Positions 45,095 through 55,741 of a stretch of DNA of 64,000 nucleotides are shown piece after piece (positions within the stretch are counted from its first letter, which is position 1; each line of letters starts with the position of its first letter). The stretch is from positions 62,001 to 126,000 of the forward strand of contig JAVKOQ010000046.1 of the NCBI GenBank assembly GCA_031835245.1, given 5' to 3'. The notes under the pieces are model-generated. The model saw only the letters and a list, made by a program, of their open reading frames with translations, ran no database searches and was not told the DNA's origin. The DNA is from Balamuthia mandrillaris (Eukaryota; Discosea; Longamoebia; Balamuthiidae). Position numbers and translations under genes: made by a program.

Positions 45095-45904
45095 TTACGT
45101 GTCATAGTAGGATGAGTCTTCTTCATCTGAGTCATAGTCAAAGTCATCGTCGTCAGAGTAATCGGATTCCTCTGAATCAGAGTCTTCCAGACTGAGTTTG
45201 CGCAGCTCCAATGCGTCACGCAGAGTGCTTTGCAATGATTCCAACAAGCTTCCTGCTGCTGAAGAGCCTTTGGATTGCTTTTATGTGTGGTGTGTAAAGT
45301 TGATGGTGAGAAGAAGCAAGAAGCAAGATGGCAAAAGAAAAAAAAACCTGTTGAGATGCATCCACTGACTTCAGCTCAAAGCCTTCTCTGATCTGAGCCA
45401 ACAGTCCTCCCAAGTTTGAGCTTGATGCTATTTGCAGAGGAAGATGAGAGACAAAAAGTTTAGTGTTAGAAACAAAGAGAAAAGAAAAAGAGAGGGACAG
45501 AAACAAAAAAAAAAGAAACCTGAAAGAGATATCGGAGGTGGTGGGGCAGGAACAGAAGAACATGGAGGTGGGGGTGCTCCAGAAGGAGGTGGCGGTGGCG
45601 AAGGAACAGCGGAGGAAGAATCTCCCAATCGAATGGACTTTCTGAACTCGTTGGAGTCTCTCTCCAACGCCACCGATCCTTTCTTCTCCTCTTTGATGAG
45701 CTGCACAAAGATGCGATGACGCATGTTCCAGAAGCTGCTCTGGCAGTTCTCTAGTCTGTTGAAGAAGGTGGCGACCACCTCTTTCTTCTTGGACCCGGAA
45801 GGAGGTGTCTTTTTGGGATGATAAGGATATGCTTCTACCAGCCCATCCATGTCTAGACAAAGATGTCGGTAAGTGAGAAAGAGGGAGAGAGGGAGGGAGG
45901 GAGG

Positions 45905-45942
<38 letters not shown>

Positions 45943-47216
45943 TAAGAGGAAGAGTGAACCTTTTTTCATATCATCAAGTTCCTTTTGAAGCATTTCCTCA
46001 ACGAGTTGCATCTTCTTCTCCATGCGTTGCCGTTCCTTCTCCATCAAGTCCAGAGCAGCTGTGGCAGCATTCCTGGCTTTCTCCTGCTTGGCAAAGGCCT
46101 CTTCCAACTGGACCAAACCTTGCATAAAGAATGCCAGCTGATTGTCCATTGATATCTCTCTCGACTCTTTGGTTAGCTTGCGAGAGGTTCTTTTGAGCTC
46201 CCGAGACTTCCGTTGGAGGAGGAGTTCTTCTGGGGTGGCGGTGCTATCAGAGGGAGTGACAACGACACGAGGAGAGGCAGGGACGGCTGCGTCTTCAGAA
46301 GATGGAGGAAGAGGGCGAGGCGACAGTCCGCGTCTGCTTCGAGTTTCCCTTTTGATGGCTTTGCGTTCCAATCTTCTCTGTCGTCTCTTTCGTCGCAGTT
46401 CATCTGCTTCTTCTCTATAACACAGGAAAAAAAGTACGCAGCAGGAACAGAACGAAGAATAAAAGAGCAGATAAGAAAGAAAGAAACGACAAGAAAGAAA
46501 GGAAAGAATGAATGAATGAAAGAATGAAACCACAAGAAAGAAACAACAAAGAAAGAACACAGAAGAATGCGTACATTGCTTTCTGAAGGTCCTCCAAAGA
46601 GGTGATGTGTTTGGTGGCCTTCTTATCAGAGGCGGCCATTTCTCTCTTTTCGGTGGCGGCGGGTCGCCCGGCCGCACCCGGCTGCTTCTCTTTGGCGTCG
46701 TTGATCTTGGACATGATGTTCTGTAACGCTGCTTGTGACTTTTCTTGTTGTTGCTTTTGTCGAGCAACCTGTTGTTTAAAAAAAATGTATGTGAGTGGAT
46801 CGACTTGAAAACAAAGAAGAAAAAGTATTTACCCGTTCTCTTTTGGCGGCAAGCTCTTGCTTCAACTTTTCTAAAGCCTCCAGCTTTTCGTTTCGAACCT
46901 TGGCCTCATCTCCTTCTTCTTCCTTCTTGCCTTCTTCTGCTCCCTCGGTGGTGGAGGTAATGGTAATAATATTTGTGCTGTTCTCAGGAGGAGTTGGTTC
47001 CGAGGAAGGATCGCTTTCGGAGCGGGCTTCGGCCGTGGGAACCACAGCTTCTTCTTTCTGGACTCCGGTGGTTGTTGTTACGGGTGTGGATGCTTCAGTC
47101 TTCTTTGCGACGAGGAGCATGTCGGTAAGCGTGTTGCTGCTGTTGCCGCGTCGAGCTCGGGCGGCTTCTCTTTGCTTTTTGATAGCCTCCATCTTCTCTT
47201 TGAACTTCTCTGCCAT
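45095..47216 (-). CDS. Candidate VCA-type Arp2/3 activator (coiled coil-Pro-WH2-acidic)
   Basis: 542 residues from exons (minus) 46833-47216, 46575-46768, 45960-46414, 45520-45852, 45348-45427, 45095-45277. Order: N-terminal charged helix and Thr/Glu-rich linker; coiled coil (AKQEKARNAATAALDLMEKE, then RQRMEKKMQLVEEML); a non-repetitive segment (ATFFNRLENCQSSFWNMRHR); a polyproline run (PSPPPPPSGAPPPPCSSVPA); a WH2 motif (LGGLLAQIREGFELKSVD) at about 457-475; an amphipathic helix (LLESLQSTLRDALELRK) like the C/connector motif; and a final acidic tail (DDDDFDYDSDEEDSSYY). This Pro-WH2-C-A order is that of WASP-superfamily activators. The usual acidic-tail Trp is absent, and no WH1, WAVE homology or WASH domain is seen, so the subfamily is unclear. 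Start is the first ATG before the helix. Confidence 0.75.
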
Positions 47217-47666
47217 TTTTGTTTTTTGGCGTGTGCGTACGTGAGAAGGGACGGGACCTCCTGCTTCGTCCTTGTGATGGGTTCTGTTCCTTTCGTAGCT
47301 GGTCGGTGTTTGAACTTTTTCGCTCACCTGTTATGCGCTCGTAATATGCGGATATTAATATTAACAAATATGCAAAGAATGAGAAACATTACTATCATAC
47401 CAATCATTCTCGTGCTTTGTCGACAAAGTAGGATTCTTGGCATGCCAAACATTTCCATCATACCAATCATTCTCGTGTTTTTGTCGACGTTAAAAATTTT
47501 TGGCATTCCAAACATTCTGTAGAGGCTTTCGTGTCGACAATGCCAACAAAAATTTGGTTTGCCGCAAACAATATTTTTTTTTGGGTTGTGGAAGAAGAAA
47601 GTGGTGGTGATTTGGTTTCTTTTGCACAAGGAAAAAAACAGTAGCAGCTAGTACGATTGGTTAACC
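47217..47666. promoter_or_regulatory. Divergent promoter with GTCGAC-bearing direct repeat
   Basis: Gap between the VCA gene and PSMA3. Two imperfect 63-base direct repeats start at about 47395 and 47458 (each begins CATACCAATCATTCTCGTG, carries GTCGAC, and ends with TTGGCAT.CCAAACATT). A third GTCGAC lies at 47533. The copies are at 47419, 47483 and 47533. No gene seen. Confidence 0.6.
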
Positions 47667-48120
47667 ATGAGCAGCATTGGCACTGGAGTATGCAGTTTTT
47701 CTCTTTTTGGTGTTCTTTGTGATGCAACTCGATTAACGCTGGTGTTCGATGATGTTTTTTGTGTGTGTATGTTTGCAAATGTAGTACGATTTGTCAGCCA
47801 CAACCTTTTCTCCTGATGGCAGAGTGTTTCAAATGGAGTATGCCCTCAAAGCTGTCGAGAACAGCGGGTATGTTTTTTTTAAAAAAAATTGCTGCTTGTT
47901 CGCTTTGGATTGTGCGTGTGGTGTGGTCGCTGACGCTTTTTTGTTAACAGAACGGCCATCGGCTTGAGAGTGAAGGATGGTGTGGTGTTTGCTGTCGAAA
48001 AACTCGTTATTTCAAAGATGTTGGTGCCTGGCAGCAACAGGCGTGTGCACACAGTGGACAGACACGCTGGCTTGGTTCGTTTGTGTCCTGTTTCTTTGTT
48101 TCTTGTTTTATGCTTGTTCT

Positions 48121-48157
<37 letters not shown>

Positions 48158-48559
48158 GATCTCTCTTATGCTTCCTTCAGACTTAATGTTTTCTTTTTTT
48201 CCCTTCTTTCTTCTTTGTCTTCTTTTCTCACCTGCTTTGCTGCATTAACTCACTTCCTTCGACCGCGATGCCCAATAGGCTGCAGCAGGACTCGTAGCCG
48301 ATGCCCGTCAGCTGGTTAACCGCGCTCGGGCAGAGGCCAAGAACTATCGCTCCTTCTATGGGGACTCCATTCAGGGGCGGGTGCTTGCTGAGCGCTTGGC
48401 CTCCTTCATGCAAATGTACACTCTCTATGGCAGCGTGAGGCCATTCGGCACCTCTGTTTTGGTTGGCTGCGTGGACAAACAAGGACCACAACTCTTCATG
48501 ATTGATCCTTCTGGTCTTCATTACGTACGTTATTGCTTTTCTTCTTTCCCTCTTTTTTT

Positions 48560-48600
<41 letters not shown>

Positions 48601-49115
48601 TCTGCTCTCTCCCTTTTTTTTAAAAAAAAACTAAATGTTTGCATCAACCACAGGGTTATTATGGTTGTGCGGTAGGTAAAGGTGCCAGAGCCGCCAACAC
48701 CGAACTGGAAAAGCTGAAGCTGTCTGAACTTACCGCACGAGAGGCCCTCAAAGAGGCCGCCAAAATGTACATTTCTTATCGCTTTCTTGTCGTTTCTCTC
48801 TTTCTCTCTTTCTTGTCGTTTCTTTCTTTCTTCTTTCTCTCTCTGTTTTGCATTCCTCACATTTGCTCTCCTCTTTTTGTCTTCTGCCCCTTCTTCTTTA
48901 CTTATGTGTTGTTTTCTAGCATCTATTCGGTGCATGATGACGTGAAAGACAAAGCATTCGAGTTGGAGCTGAGCTGGGTGTGTGCTGAGACCAACAACGA
49001 ACACCAACTGGTGCCCGATGAGCTCAAGGCGGAGGCGGAGAGGGAGGCCAAGGCCGCTCTCGAGTCGGATGAGGAGAGCGAAAGCGAGAGCGATGAGGAT
49101 GACCTCAGAGGATAA
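47667..49115 (+). CDS. PSMA3: 20S proteasome subunit alpha-7 (PSMA3)
   Basis: Alpha-ring subunit of the 20S core particle. Six exons: 47667-47687, 47785-47867, 47951-48074, 48279-48524, 48654-48766, 48920-49115; 260 residues. Exon 1 encodes only MSSIGTG, exactly the human start, spliced to [20 protein letters not shown], the alpha-subunit signature. Other PSMA3 blocks: [49 protein letters not shown] and [15 protein letters not shown]. The C-terminal tail is acidic and Ser-rich ([18 protein letters not shown]), like the CK2-phosphorylated tail of animal alpha-7. Its own promoter region carries the GTCGAC repeats. Confidence 0.97.
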
Positions 49116-49232
49116 TAGCAAAAACACGAGAGAGAAAATGGATGAGAGAAGAAAGAAGAAAAAAAACAAACACACTGAAACCTCTTTCTTCGTTTGTGTT
49201 TAACTACAGAGAGGACGGAACGTTTTTTTTTT

Positions 49233-50246
49233 TTAGTTTTTAGGAGAAGGAGAAGAAGGAGAGGAGAAAGCTTGAATGCCAGTGATGGCGCGTCCAAGGA
49301 TGAGAGCATGGATGCTGTTGGTTCCCTCGTAGGTGTTGACGGCCTCCAAGTTCATCGCGTGGCGGATGATGTGATACTCATCGCTGATGCCGTTGCCGCC
49401 CAACATCTCCCTCGCCCGCCTGGCGATGTCGATGGCCTTCATGCAAGAGTTTCGTTTGATGAGGGAGATCATCTCAGGGGCAGCTTTGCCCTCGTCTTTC
49501 AGGCGGCCCACCTGCAGAACGGCTTGCAAGCCCAAAGCGATTTCGGTGCACATGTCGGCCAAGTCCTTTTGGATGAGTTGGTTGCGGGCCAGAGGGGAGC
49601 CGAATTGGCGGCGGTCGAGCACGTAATCGCGGGCGATGTGCATGCACTCCTCGGCAGCGCCTAGCGCCCCCCATGCGATGCCGTAACGGGCATTGTTCAA
49701 ACAACCGAATGGCCCCTTTTATTGGCAGTCAGTTGAGGTATCGCAATAGGAAAAGGAGCAAAGAAAAGAGGATAGAGAATGGCCCCAGAAAAGTGGAAGG
49801 TGAAAAGATAAAGAAAGAAAAGAGAAAAAAAAGAAAAGAAAGGGCAAAAAGAACCTTAAGGCCCTTAGCCTTGGGAAGAAGGTTGGCAGCTGGTACTTCC
49901 ACATTCTCCATCATGATCATGCCCGTGATGGAAGCTCTCAAGGAGAACTTGCCATGAATCTCAGGGGCGGAGAGGCCAGACATGCCCTTCTCCAGGAGGA
50001 AACCCCTGATGACGTTCTCCTCGTCCTTGGCCCACACTACGAACAGATCAGCGATGGGAGAGTTGGTGATCCACGTTTTCGAGCCGTTGAGGATGTAGTT
50101 GTTGCCCTTCTTGACGGCCTTGGTCTCCATACCTCCTGGATCCGAGCCGTGGTTGGGCTCTGTCAATCCGAAGCAACCCACTATTTCTCCCTTTGCTGAG
50201 GTTTTTGTTTTAAAAAAATTAATGAGCTGTGCTTTTATATTTTCTT

Positions 50247-50292
<46 letters not shown>

Positions 50293-51037
50293 CGCTCATT
50301 GCTCGAAAGGAGAAAGAAGGAATACCTAGTTTAGGCAGATACTTTTTCTTTTGTTCCTCTGTTCCGTATTCGTTAATGGGGTGCATCACCAACGAAGACT
50401 GCACGCTCATAGCTGAGCGATAACCGCTATCCACTCTATTATTTTGGGGTATTATGTGAGAAAGAAGATAAAGAAGAAAGCAGGCAAGAGGCAAGAAAGA
50501 AGAGAACAAAGTAGAGACGCAATAACAAAACAAGCCAAAACGAACCTTTCAACCTCACGGGCGATAAGGCCATAAGTAACGTAGTTAACGCCAGGACAGC
50601 CGAACCCATCGATGGTAGAGCCGAGCATGCCCAACTCCCCCATCTCGTTCATTATCTCGCGGTCAAAGTGGCCTTTGCGGTTGGCCTCGATGATGCGAGG
50701 CTTGAGCTTTTCTTGGCAGTACTCATAGACCGAATTACGAACCAGCCTCTCCTCCTCCGTTAGCCTGCTTTCGAGGTTAAGGGGATCTTGCCAGTCAAAA
50801 GGTACTTTGCCTGTTTGGAAAGAAGCATTGGTTTCGATCCCCCCAAAGAGCGAGAGAGAAAAGGTTTCAGTTGCGATGCAAAAAAAAGTAGCGGAGCTGA
50901 TGGACAGATAGGAAACCTTCCGTGGAGGCAGAGGTAGCAAAGGACCGAGCAGCAACTCTGCTGGAGCGCAAAGTGGTGCTTGCCAGAGGTAAACGCAAAG
51001 AGCCCAGTAGCCTGATCGATGAGGAGGTCGTTTGCAT
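49233..51037 (-). CDS. GCDH: Glutaryl-CoA dehydrogenase
   Basis: FAD enzyme of the mitochondrial matrix that oxidises and decarboxylates glutaryl-CoA to crotonyl-CoA. Five exons (minus): 50917-51037, 50546-50810, 50326-50435, 49855-50195, 49233-49715; 439 residues (human 438). A basic Ser/Arg presequence ([20 protein letters not shown]) leads to [19 protein letters not shown]. Diagnostic blocks: [76 protein letters not shown] and [19 protein letters not shown], with the catalytic Glu in YEGT. Start taken at 51037, where the presequence begins; the frame is open to 51157, but that stretch contains a GTCGAC element and near-promoter sequence. It acts directly after DHTKD1 in lysine breakdown. 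Confidence 0.96.
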
Positions 51038-51395
51038 CTTCTTCACTTGCGACTGAGTCGTAGGAGCAGAGCGGCCTTCGTTACTACTTCTTTTCTGCAA
51101 CAGAATATCTTTTTGTCGACTTTCTGTTCTTGCGTTGAATGCTGACGTCATGTTCATTATGTGCTTGCGTCATTTGGACGATTTTGTTTCCCAATAGAAA
51201 ATCATAAATTCAGATCTGCAAATGAATCTACAATGCATTCACATCCTCACGACTTCCTGACGTCAGCAGTGTCGACAAATCCAAGAAAAAAATCAACAAC
51301 CAAAAAGGGGGAAAGAAGCAGAGAGAGAGAGAAGAGAGAGAAAAAGACCCTTTGATTCACTCCACTCCCAACTTCCAATCACACTCTCTCTCTCC
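51038..51395. promoter_or_regulatory. Bidirectional promoter GCDH / TIMM50
   Basis: A 358-base divergent gap between two mitochondrial genes. It has two CRE-type palindromes TGACGTCA at 51143-51150 and 51258-51265, and GTCGAC at 51115-51120 and 51271-51276, so the two motifs occur as pairs arranged roughly symmetrically (GTCGAC 28 bases from one CRE and 13 from the other). Confidence 0.6.
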
Positions 51396-52774
51396 ATGCA
51401 ACAGGCCTGTCGCAAACCACAGTTTCTTTGCGAGACTCTCTTCTCGCGAGTGGCCACTGCTAGAGGACCACCCCGTTCGTCCCTTGGTGGCCGCCTTTCC
51501 GCTGCCTCTGGCTTGATTTCTTCGTCTCGCGCCCCCTCTTCTCTCTGCGCCACCAGCTTTCGCTCCTTCTCCCGCGCGTCGTTCTCGCCTGCCTTCCGCA
51601 GTACTCTCCCGTCGTCGCTGGGAGGAAAGAATAGAAGGGCCTCCTCCATCGTGTTTGCTTTCCCCTCTGTTGGGGGAGCTGCCAGACAAGGAGGCCCCAT
51701 CAGCGGCTTTGCTCGCAGACAGGCTCACTCTTCCACTTCTTCTTCTACCACGACCTCCTCTTTTACAAACAACAAGACAAGAACGAGCTTGCTGCTGGTT
51801 GGCGCCCTCGCTAGCGTCACAGGCGGTTATGCTCTCTTCGCCACTAATGGTTGGTTTTTTTTGCACCTCTGTCTTCTCTCTCTCTCTCTCTCTCTCTCTT
51901 CTCCTCTTCCTCTCGTTTGCCTGCTTATTTGCTCAACAATTACAACAGTGGTGCAAGCGGACGGTAAAGGAAAAGAAGATGGAGACAAAGGAAAAGAGGA
52001 CTCGTTCTCACTGCAAGGTCTTTACGACCGCATATGGGGAGTTTATGAGGTATCGCTTCTCATCACTCACTGCCTCTCTCTCTCTCTCTCTCTCTCTCTG
52101 CCAAGTTATCTCTTCTCGTTCTCTTCTCCTCTTCTCTCAATTCAAAAAAATAATGGTTCATGCAAAACAGGAAATGGTACACGAGGCGGGCAATCAACAA
52201 AAGCAACTTCTTCCCGATCCGGTGCCACCTCCCTACGGCAGGGAACTCTCTCTCGTTATTAGCGATGACCTCTTGCTGAAAACCGTTTATGAGGTAAATC
52301 GAACATTCTGCTCTTCTACTATCTGCTTCCTTATCCCTAATAATTAGTACAGCCCAAAGCAGGCGGATTATTGCCAAAGAAGCGACCAGCCACTGAGTAC
52401 TTCCTCGCCTCTGTCGCCTCCAAATTCGAGTGCGTGTTGTGGTCTCGACAAAACCAAGAGGTACCATCTCTCTGTTGTTTTGCTGCAGCGTTTTCACTGA
52501 CACCAATAATAAAAAGGCATATTATAGAGTGATTCAGAAACTGGACCCCAACAATCATTGCCACTTCAAGTTGTTCAAAGACTCAACCAACTTTGAGAAC
52601 AAGAGGGAGGTCAAAGACCTGGCTCGCTTGGGCAGAGATTTGAAGCGAGTCATTGCCATCGACACAGACTATGCCAACGTGAAGCAGAAGGAAAATACCA
52701 TCGTTGTGGAGGGCTATGATGGCTCTGACCACGACCAAACCCTTCTCAGGCTCATTCCATTCTTCCTTAGTACT

Positions 52775-52816
<42 letters not shown>

Positions 52817-53116
52817 ATCTTTCCACTTTCCTGTCTCTATCCTGTTTCTCTGATCGCTAAACTAAACAATTGAATTCATCTTATCACAGTCGTAATACAA
52901 GAGCTCAACGTCAGAAAAGAGAAGGATGTAAGGCCTTACGTCAAGAAATACCAAGAGATAGAGGCTCAAGGCGGCAAAGGCTACGAGTACTTTAGAACTA
53001 TGTACCTGCGGGCGCTCGACAACAAACGCCAACAGCAACAAAAAACGACAGAGCAAGATCTGGACGAAGAGGACGAACCTTCTTTCAAGCCAGCAACCAA
53101 GCGTGGCTGGTGGTAG
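51396..53116 (+). CDS. TIMM50: Mitochondrial import receptor subunit TIM50
   Basis: Inner-membrane receptor of the TIM23 complex that takes presequence proteins from the TOM channel. Six exons: 51396-51849, 51949-52049, 52171-52293, 52353-52429, 52489-52769, 52890-53116; 420 residues. A long Ser/Arg presequence is followed by one membrane helix (LLLVGALASVTGGYALFA, about 130-148) and an FCP1/NIF-like domain facing the intermembrane space: LSLVISDDLLLKTVYE, KKRPATEYFLASVASKF, KLFKDSTNFENKREVKDL, LGRDLKRVIAIDTDY and GSDHDQTLLRLIPFF. As in other Tim50 proteins, the catalytic DXDX(T/V) of the phosphatase fold is lost. Exon 52353-52429 to 52489 joins as KFDVFTD; an in-frame read-through (KFECVLWSRQNQE) is the less likely alternative. 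Confidence 0.88.
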
Positions 53117-53209
53117 TTCACATCGCTTCCTCCTCTCTCTCATCTCTTTCCGCTTCTTTTAGTCTTCACTCTCCTTTCTCTTTAGAAACGTTTTGAATCT
53201 ACATTTTTT

Positions 53210-55594
53210 TTACGCTTCAAACAAGTCAAGTACATGTTCTACTCCATGATCCCTCTTTATGCGCAGCACACGAAGAGCCGTAGGAAGATACCGTAACAAT
53301 GAGTCCTCTATTCCTCCTTCTCCTCCTTCCTCTTCCTCTTCCTCTTTTCCTTTCACATACTTTCTTCCATACCATCGTTCCTCTTTTTCTTCAAGCGAGG
53401 CTCTCCAATGGAGAGTCAACTTACGAATGGAGGGAGGAAGCAAAGCGAGGCGCTCGGCCGGTCCTCGGAAGTCGAGGAGCTCTAACCTGGTCAGGCCAGA
53501 AGGGAGGTTTTGCAAGTCGTTCTCTGGAATGTCGGCCTTTAGCACGTTGAGCGTTGGAGGGAGTTGGGCGCAGGTTATCTTGCTGTCTCTTCTGAGATAG
53601 AGTCTATCCGTCGCTGAAAGAGAACAACAAGGACGAAGAAGACAAAGCAGAAGAAAGAGCAGGAGGAGGGAGAAGAAGAAGCAAAGCAGAGATACGTTAG
53701 CTGATTCTTGCAAGGATAGACAATAAAAGAGAGAAAAGGAAGCACCTTGGAGGGGTGGAGGTATAGGGTCCCCACGAAAGACGTTGTGTTCGCGTATCCT
53801 CAAAGTGTGGAGGGGCGAAAGGTGCTCCGCAAAGGCGGTGTCGTTGCTGCGCGTGGTGAGCACGATCTCCAGGTCCTTCACGCTCTGCGGCAGCTTGGCA
53901 CCGGCCAGAATGGGGATGGAGAGAGAGCGCAGGCTGCTCAGCCCCATCAACTGGGGGTAAGGCACGACGGCGTTGCGTTCGCCATCCCTTCCGCTGATGC
54001 AGAAGCGCAGCTCCTGCAGGCTGGATGCCAAGGACCCGGGAAAGCGCAGCGGGGCCGTCCAGTTGTGAAGCTCTAGCGCTCTCAACGAAGGCGGGAGGAA
54101 GCCTCGCTCCGCCTCTTCAGAGGAAAGTGAGGTTGGAGAGGGACCCAGTTTTAGCTCTTGGAGCGCATCAGGGAGGTCTCGGAGGTGGCGAAGCTCCAAG
54201 CATTCGCAAAGGTTCAGAGAGGAGAGGCCCGAGGGAAGGTCCTTCCAACCGTTGCCCAGCAGCTGCCTGCAGTGAGATAGATCCAAGGCGGTGAGCCTTC
54301 TTGGCAACAGCCCCATCGCTCGGTCGCTGACCTTGGTGTCGGAGAGGTCCAGCAGGCGAAGCTCCTTGGGAAGGGCTTGGCAGGCCTCGGTGGTCACAAA
54401 GTCGCAGCCGTCCAGAACGAGCTGCTGCAGCTGTGGGGGGAGGTAACGGTGCCAGGTGGAAGCATCAAAGGCCTCTATCTCCACGTTGGAAAGGTTCAGT
54501 GCCTTGAGGCCTTTCGGAAGGTGCACAAGTTCTCGCATGTGAAAGGTCAATCCAGAGAGATTCTTTTAGTACAAAAGGAGTTAGTTCTTGTTCTTGTTCT
54601 TCTTCTTCTTCTTCACCTATCAATAACCTTACCAAGTCGTGTAAGTGGGAAGGAAGGCCTTCCAACGAAGGCAAGCCACTGCACCATCCTATGTTGAGAG
54701 AACGAAGGTGGACGAGTCGCTCCTGCAAGGCCCCAAGTCCGGTAATGCGCGAGCAGAAACGAAGGTCCAGTTCGAGAAGGCTCGTCGGCAAAAGGTGGAG
54801 GTGTGGATCCACCAAGAACTCGCAGTGAGAGGCGTCCATGCTGCCAAGTCGTGGGCAGTTCTCTTCCAAGAAGAACAGGACTTGCGTGATGGTGCCCGTG
54901 CCTCCTCTATCTTTCCTCTTGTGCTGGGAGAACGCTTCTTCGTTCAATGTAGCGGAAGGGCGGACGTGCAGCCTGTGTTTGACGTGCAGCAGCCACACCA
55001 CCGTCCTCAAGTCTTTGCACACTTTGGAGAGGCTCAACAGGTCAACCAGTCCCAAGTGCGTCATTACCACTGTTGTTCATACAAAGCGAGCCTCAGTCTC
55101 CAGAGACAAACTAACGAAAGAACACTAGGAGAGAACAACAAAGGCAGCAACGAAGAAGAAGAAGAACAAGAAGAACAAGAAGAAGAAACCACGAAGTAGA
55201 TCGATGAGGCAATTGGGAGAACGACGGAGGAGAAAGAGGAAAGAGTACTCAGCCATAGTTCAGAAGGCAAAAGGAAGAAAGGAGGAAGGAGGTCCAGCTC
55301 TTCTTCATTGCTCACCGACGACTCAGCGGAACAAAGTGACTCCACGCGCCTTTGCCTTGCACGCAGCGCCTGTTCCTCTACAAAAAGGTCCTGCTCGCGG
55401 CGTTTAAGCAGGACGTGGTGGTCCTTGCACTGTTGAAGAAAGGTTCGAAACAGGGCTTGGGTGTATCGCTCGAAGAAAGCGTAGCAACCGGCATTCGTGC
55501 ATGCTTCCTGCAGCAGCTTTCAGCTGTGCTCCATGTCCTCCATCGTCACGGCCCTTTGCCTTGCCATCTTCTTAAAGTCGTGCGTTACCTCCAT
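53210..55594 (-). CDS. F-box / leucine-rich repeat protein
   Basis: Predicted substrate receptor of an SCF ubiquitin ligase, 640 residues. Five exons (minus): 55589-55594 (just Met-Glu), 55249-55507, 54633-55069, 53746-54562, 53210-53613. The N-terminal helix (GCYAFFERYTQALFRTFLQQ) and charged region precede an F-box (LLPSELWLMVMTHLGLVDLL, then SLSKVCKDLRTVVW, about 78-115). Then come at least a dozen leucine-rich repeats with LRR-type spacing (LLELDLRFCSRIT, LNIGWCSGLPSLEGLP, LRLLDLSDTKVSDRAM, LTALDLSHCRQLL, LQELKLG). One acidic loop (KGKEEEEEEGGEGG) sits near the end. The six-base coding exon is inferred because the frame around it has a stop at 55524-55526; a longer 5' end is possible. Confidence 0.8.
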
Positions 55595-55741
55595 TCTCTA
55601 AAACCTCTTTATTTTGGTTGAAAACTTTTTTTCCTATAAGACTTTATAGCATCAATACAGTTCATTTGCCTTTTTATACAGGTTTCATCTTTCTCAATGC
55701 GAAGAGGTTAAAAACAACAAGAGGAGACAAAGGAGGCCAGC

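Noticed and set aside
51038-51157. GCDH start at 51157
   Set aside because: The upstream 40 codons contain GTCGAC and CRE promoter elements and do not look like a presequence, whereas the ATG at 51037 starts a typical one.
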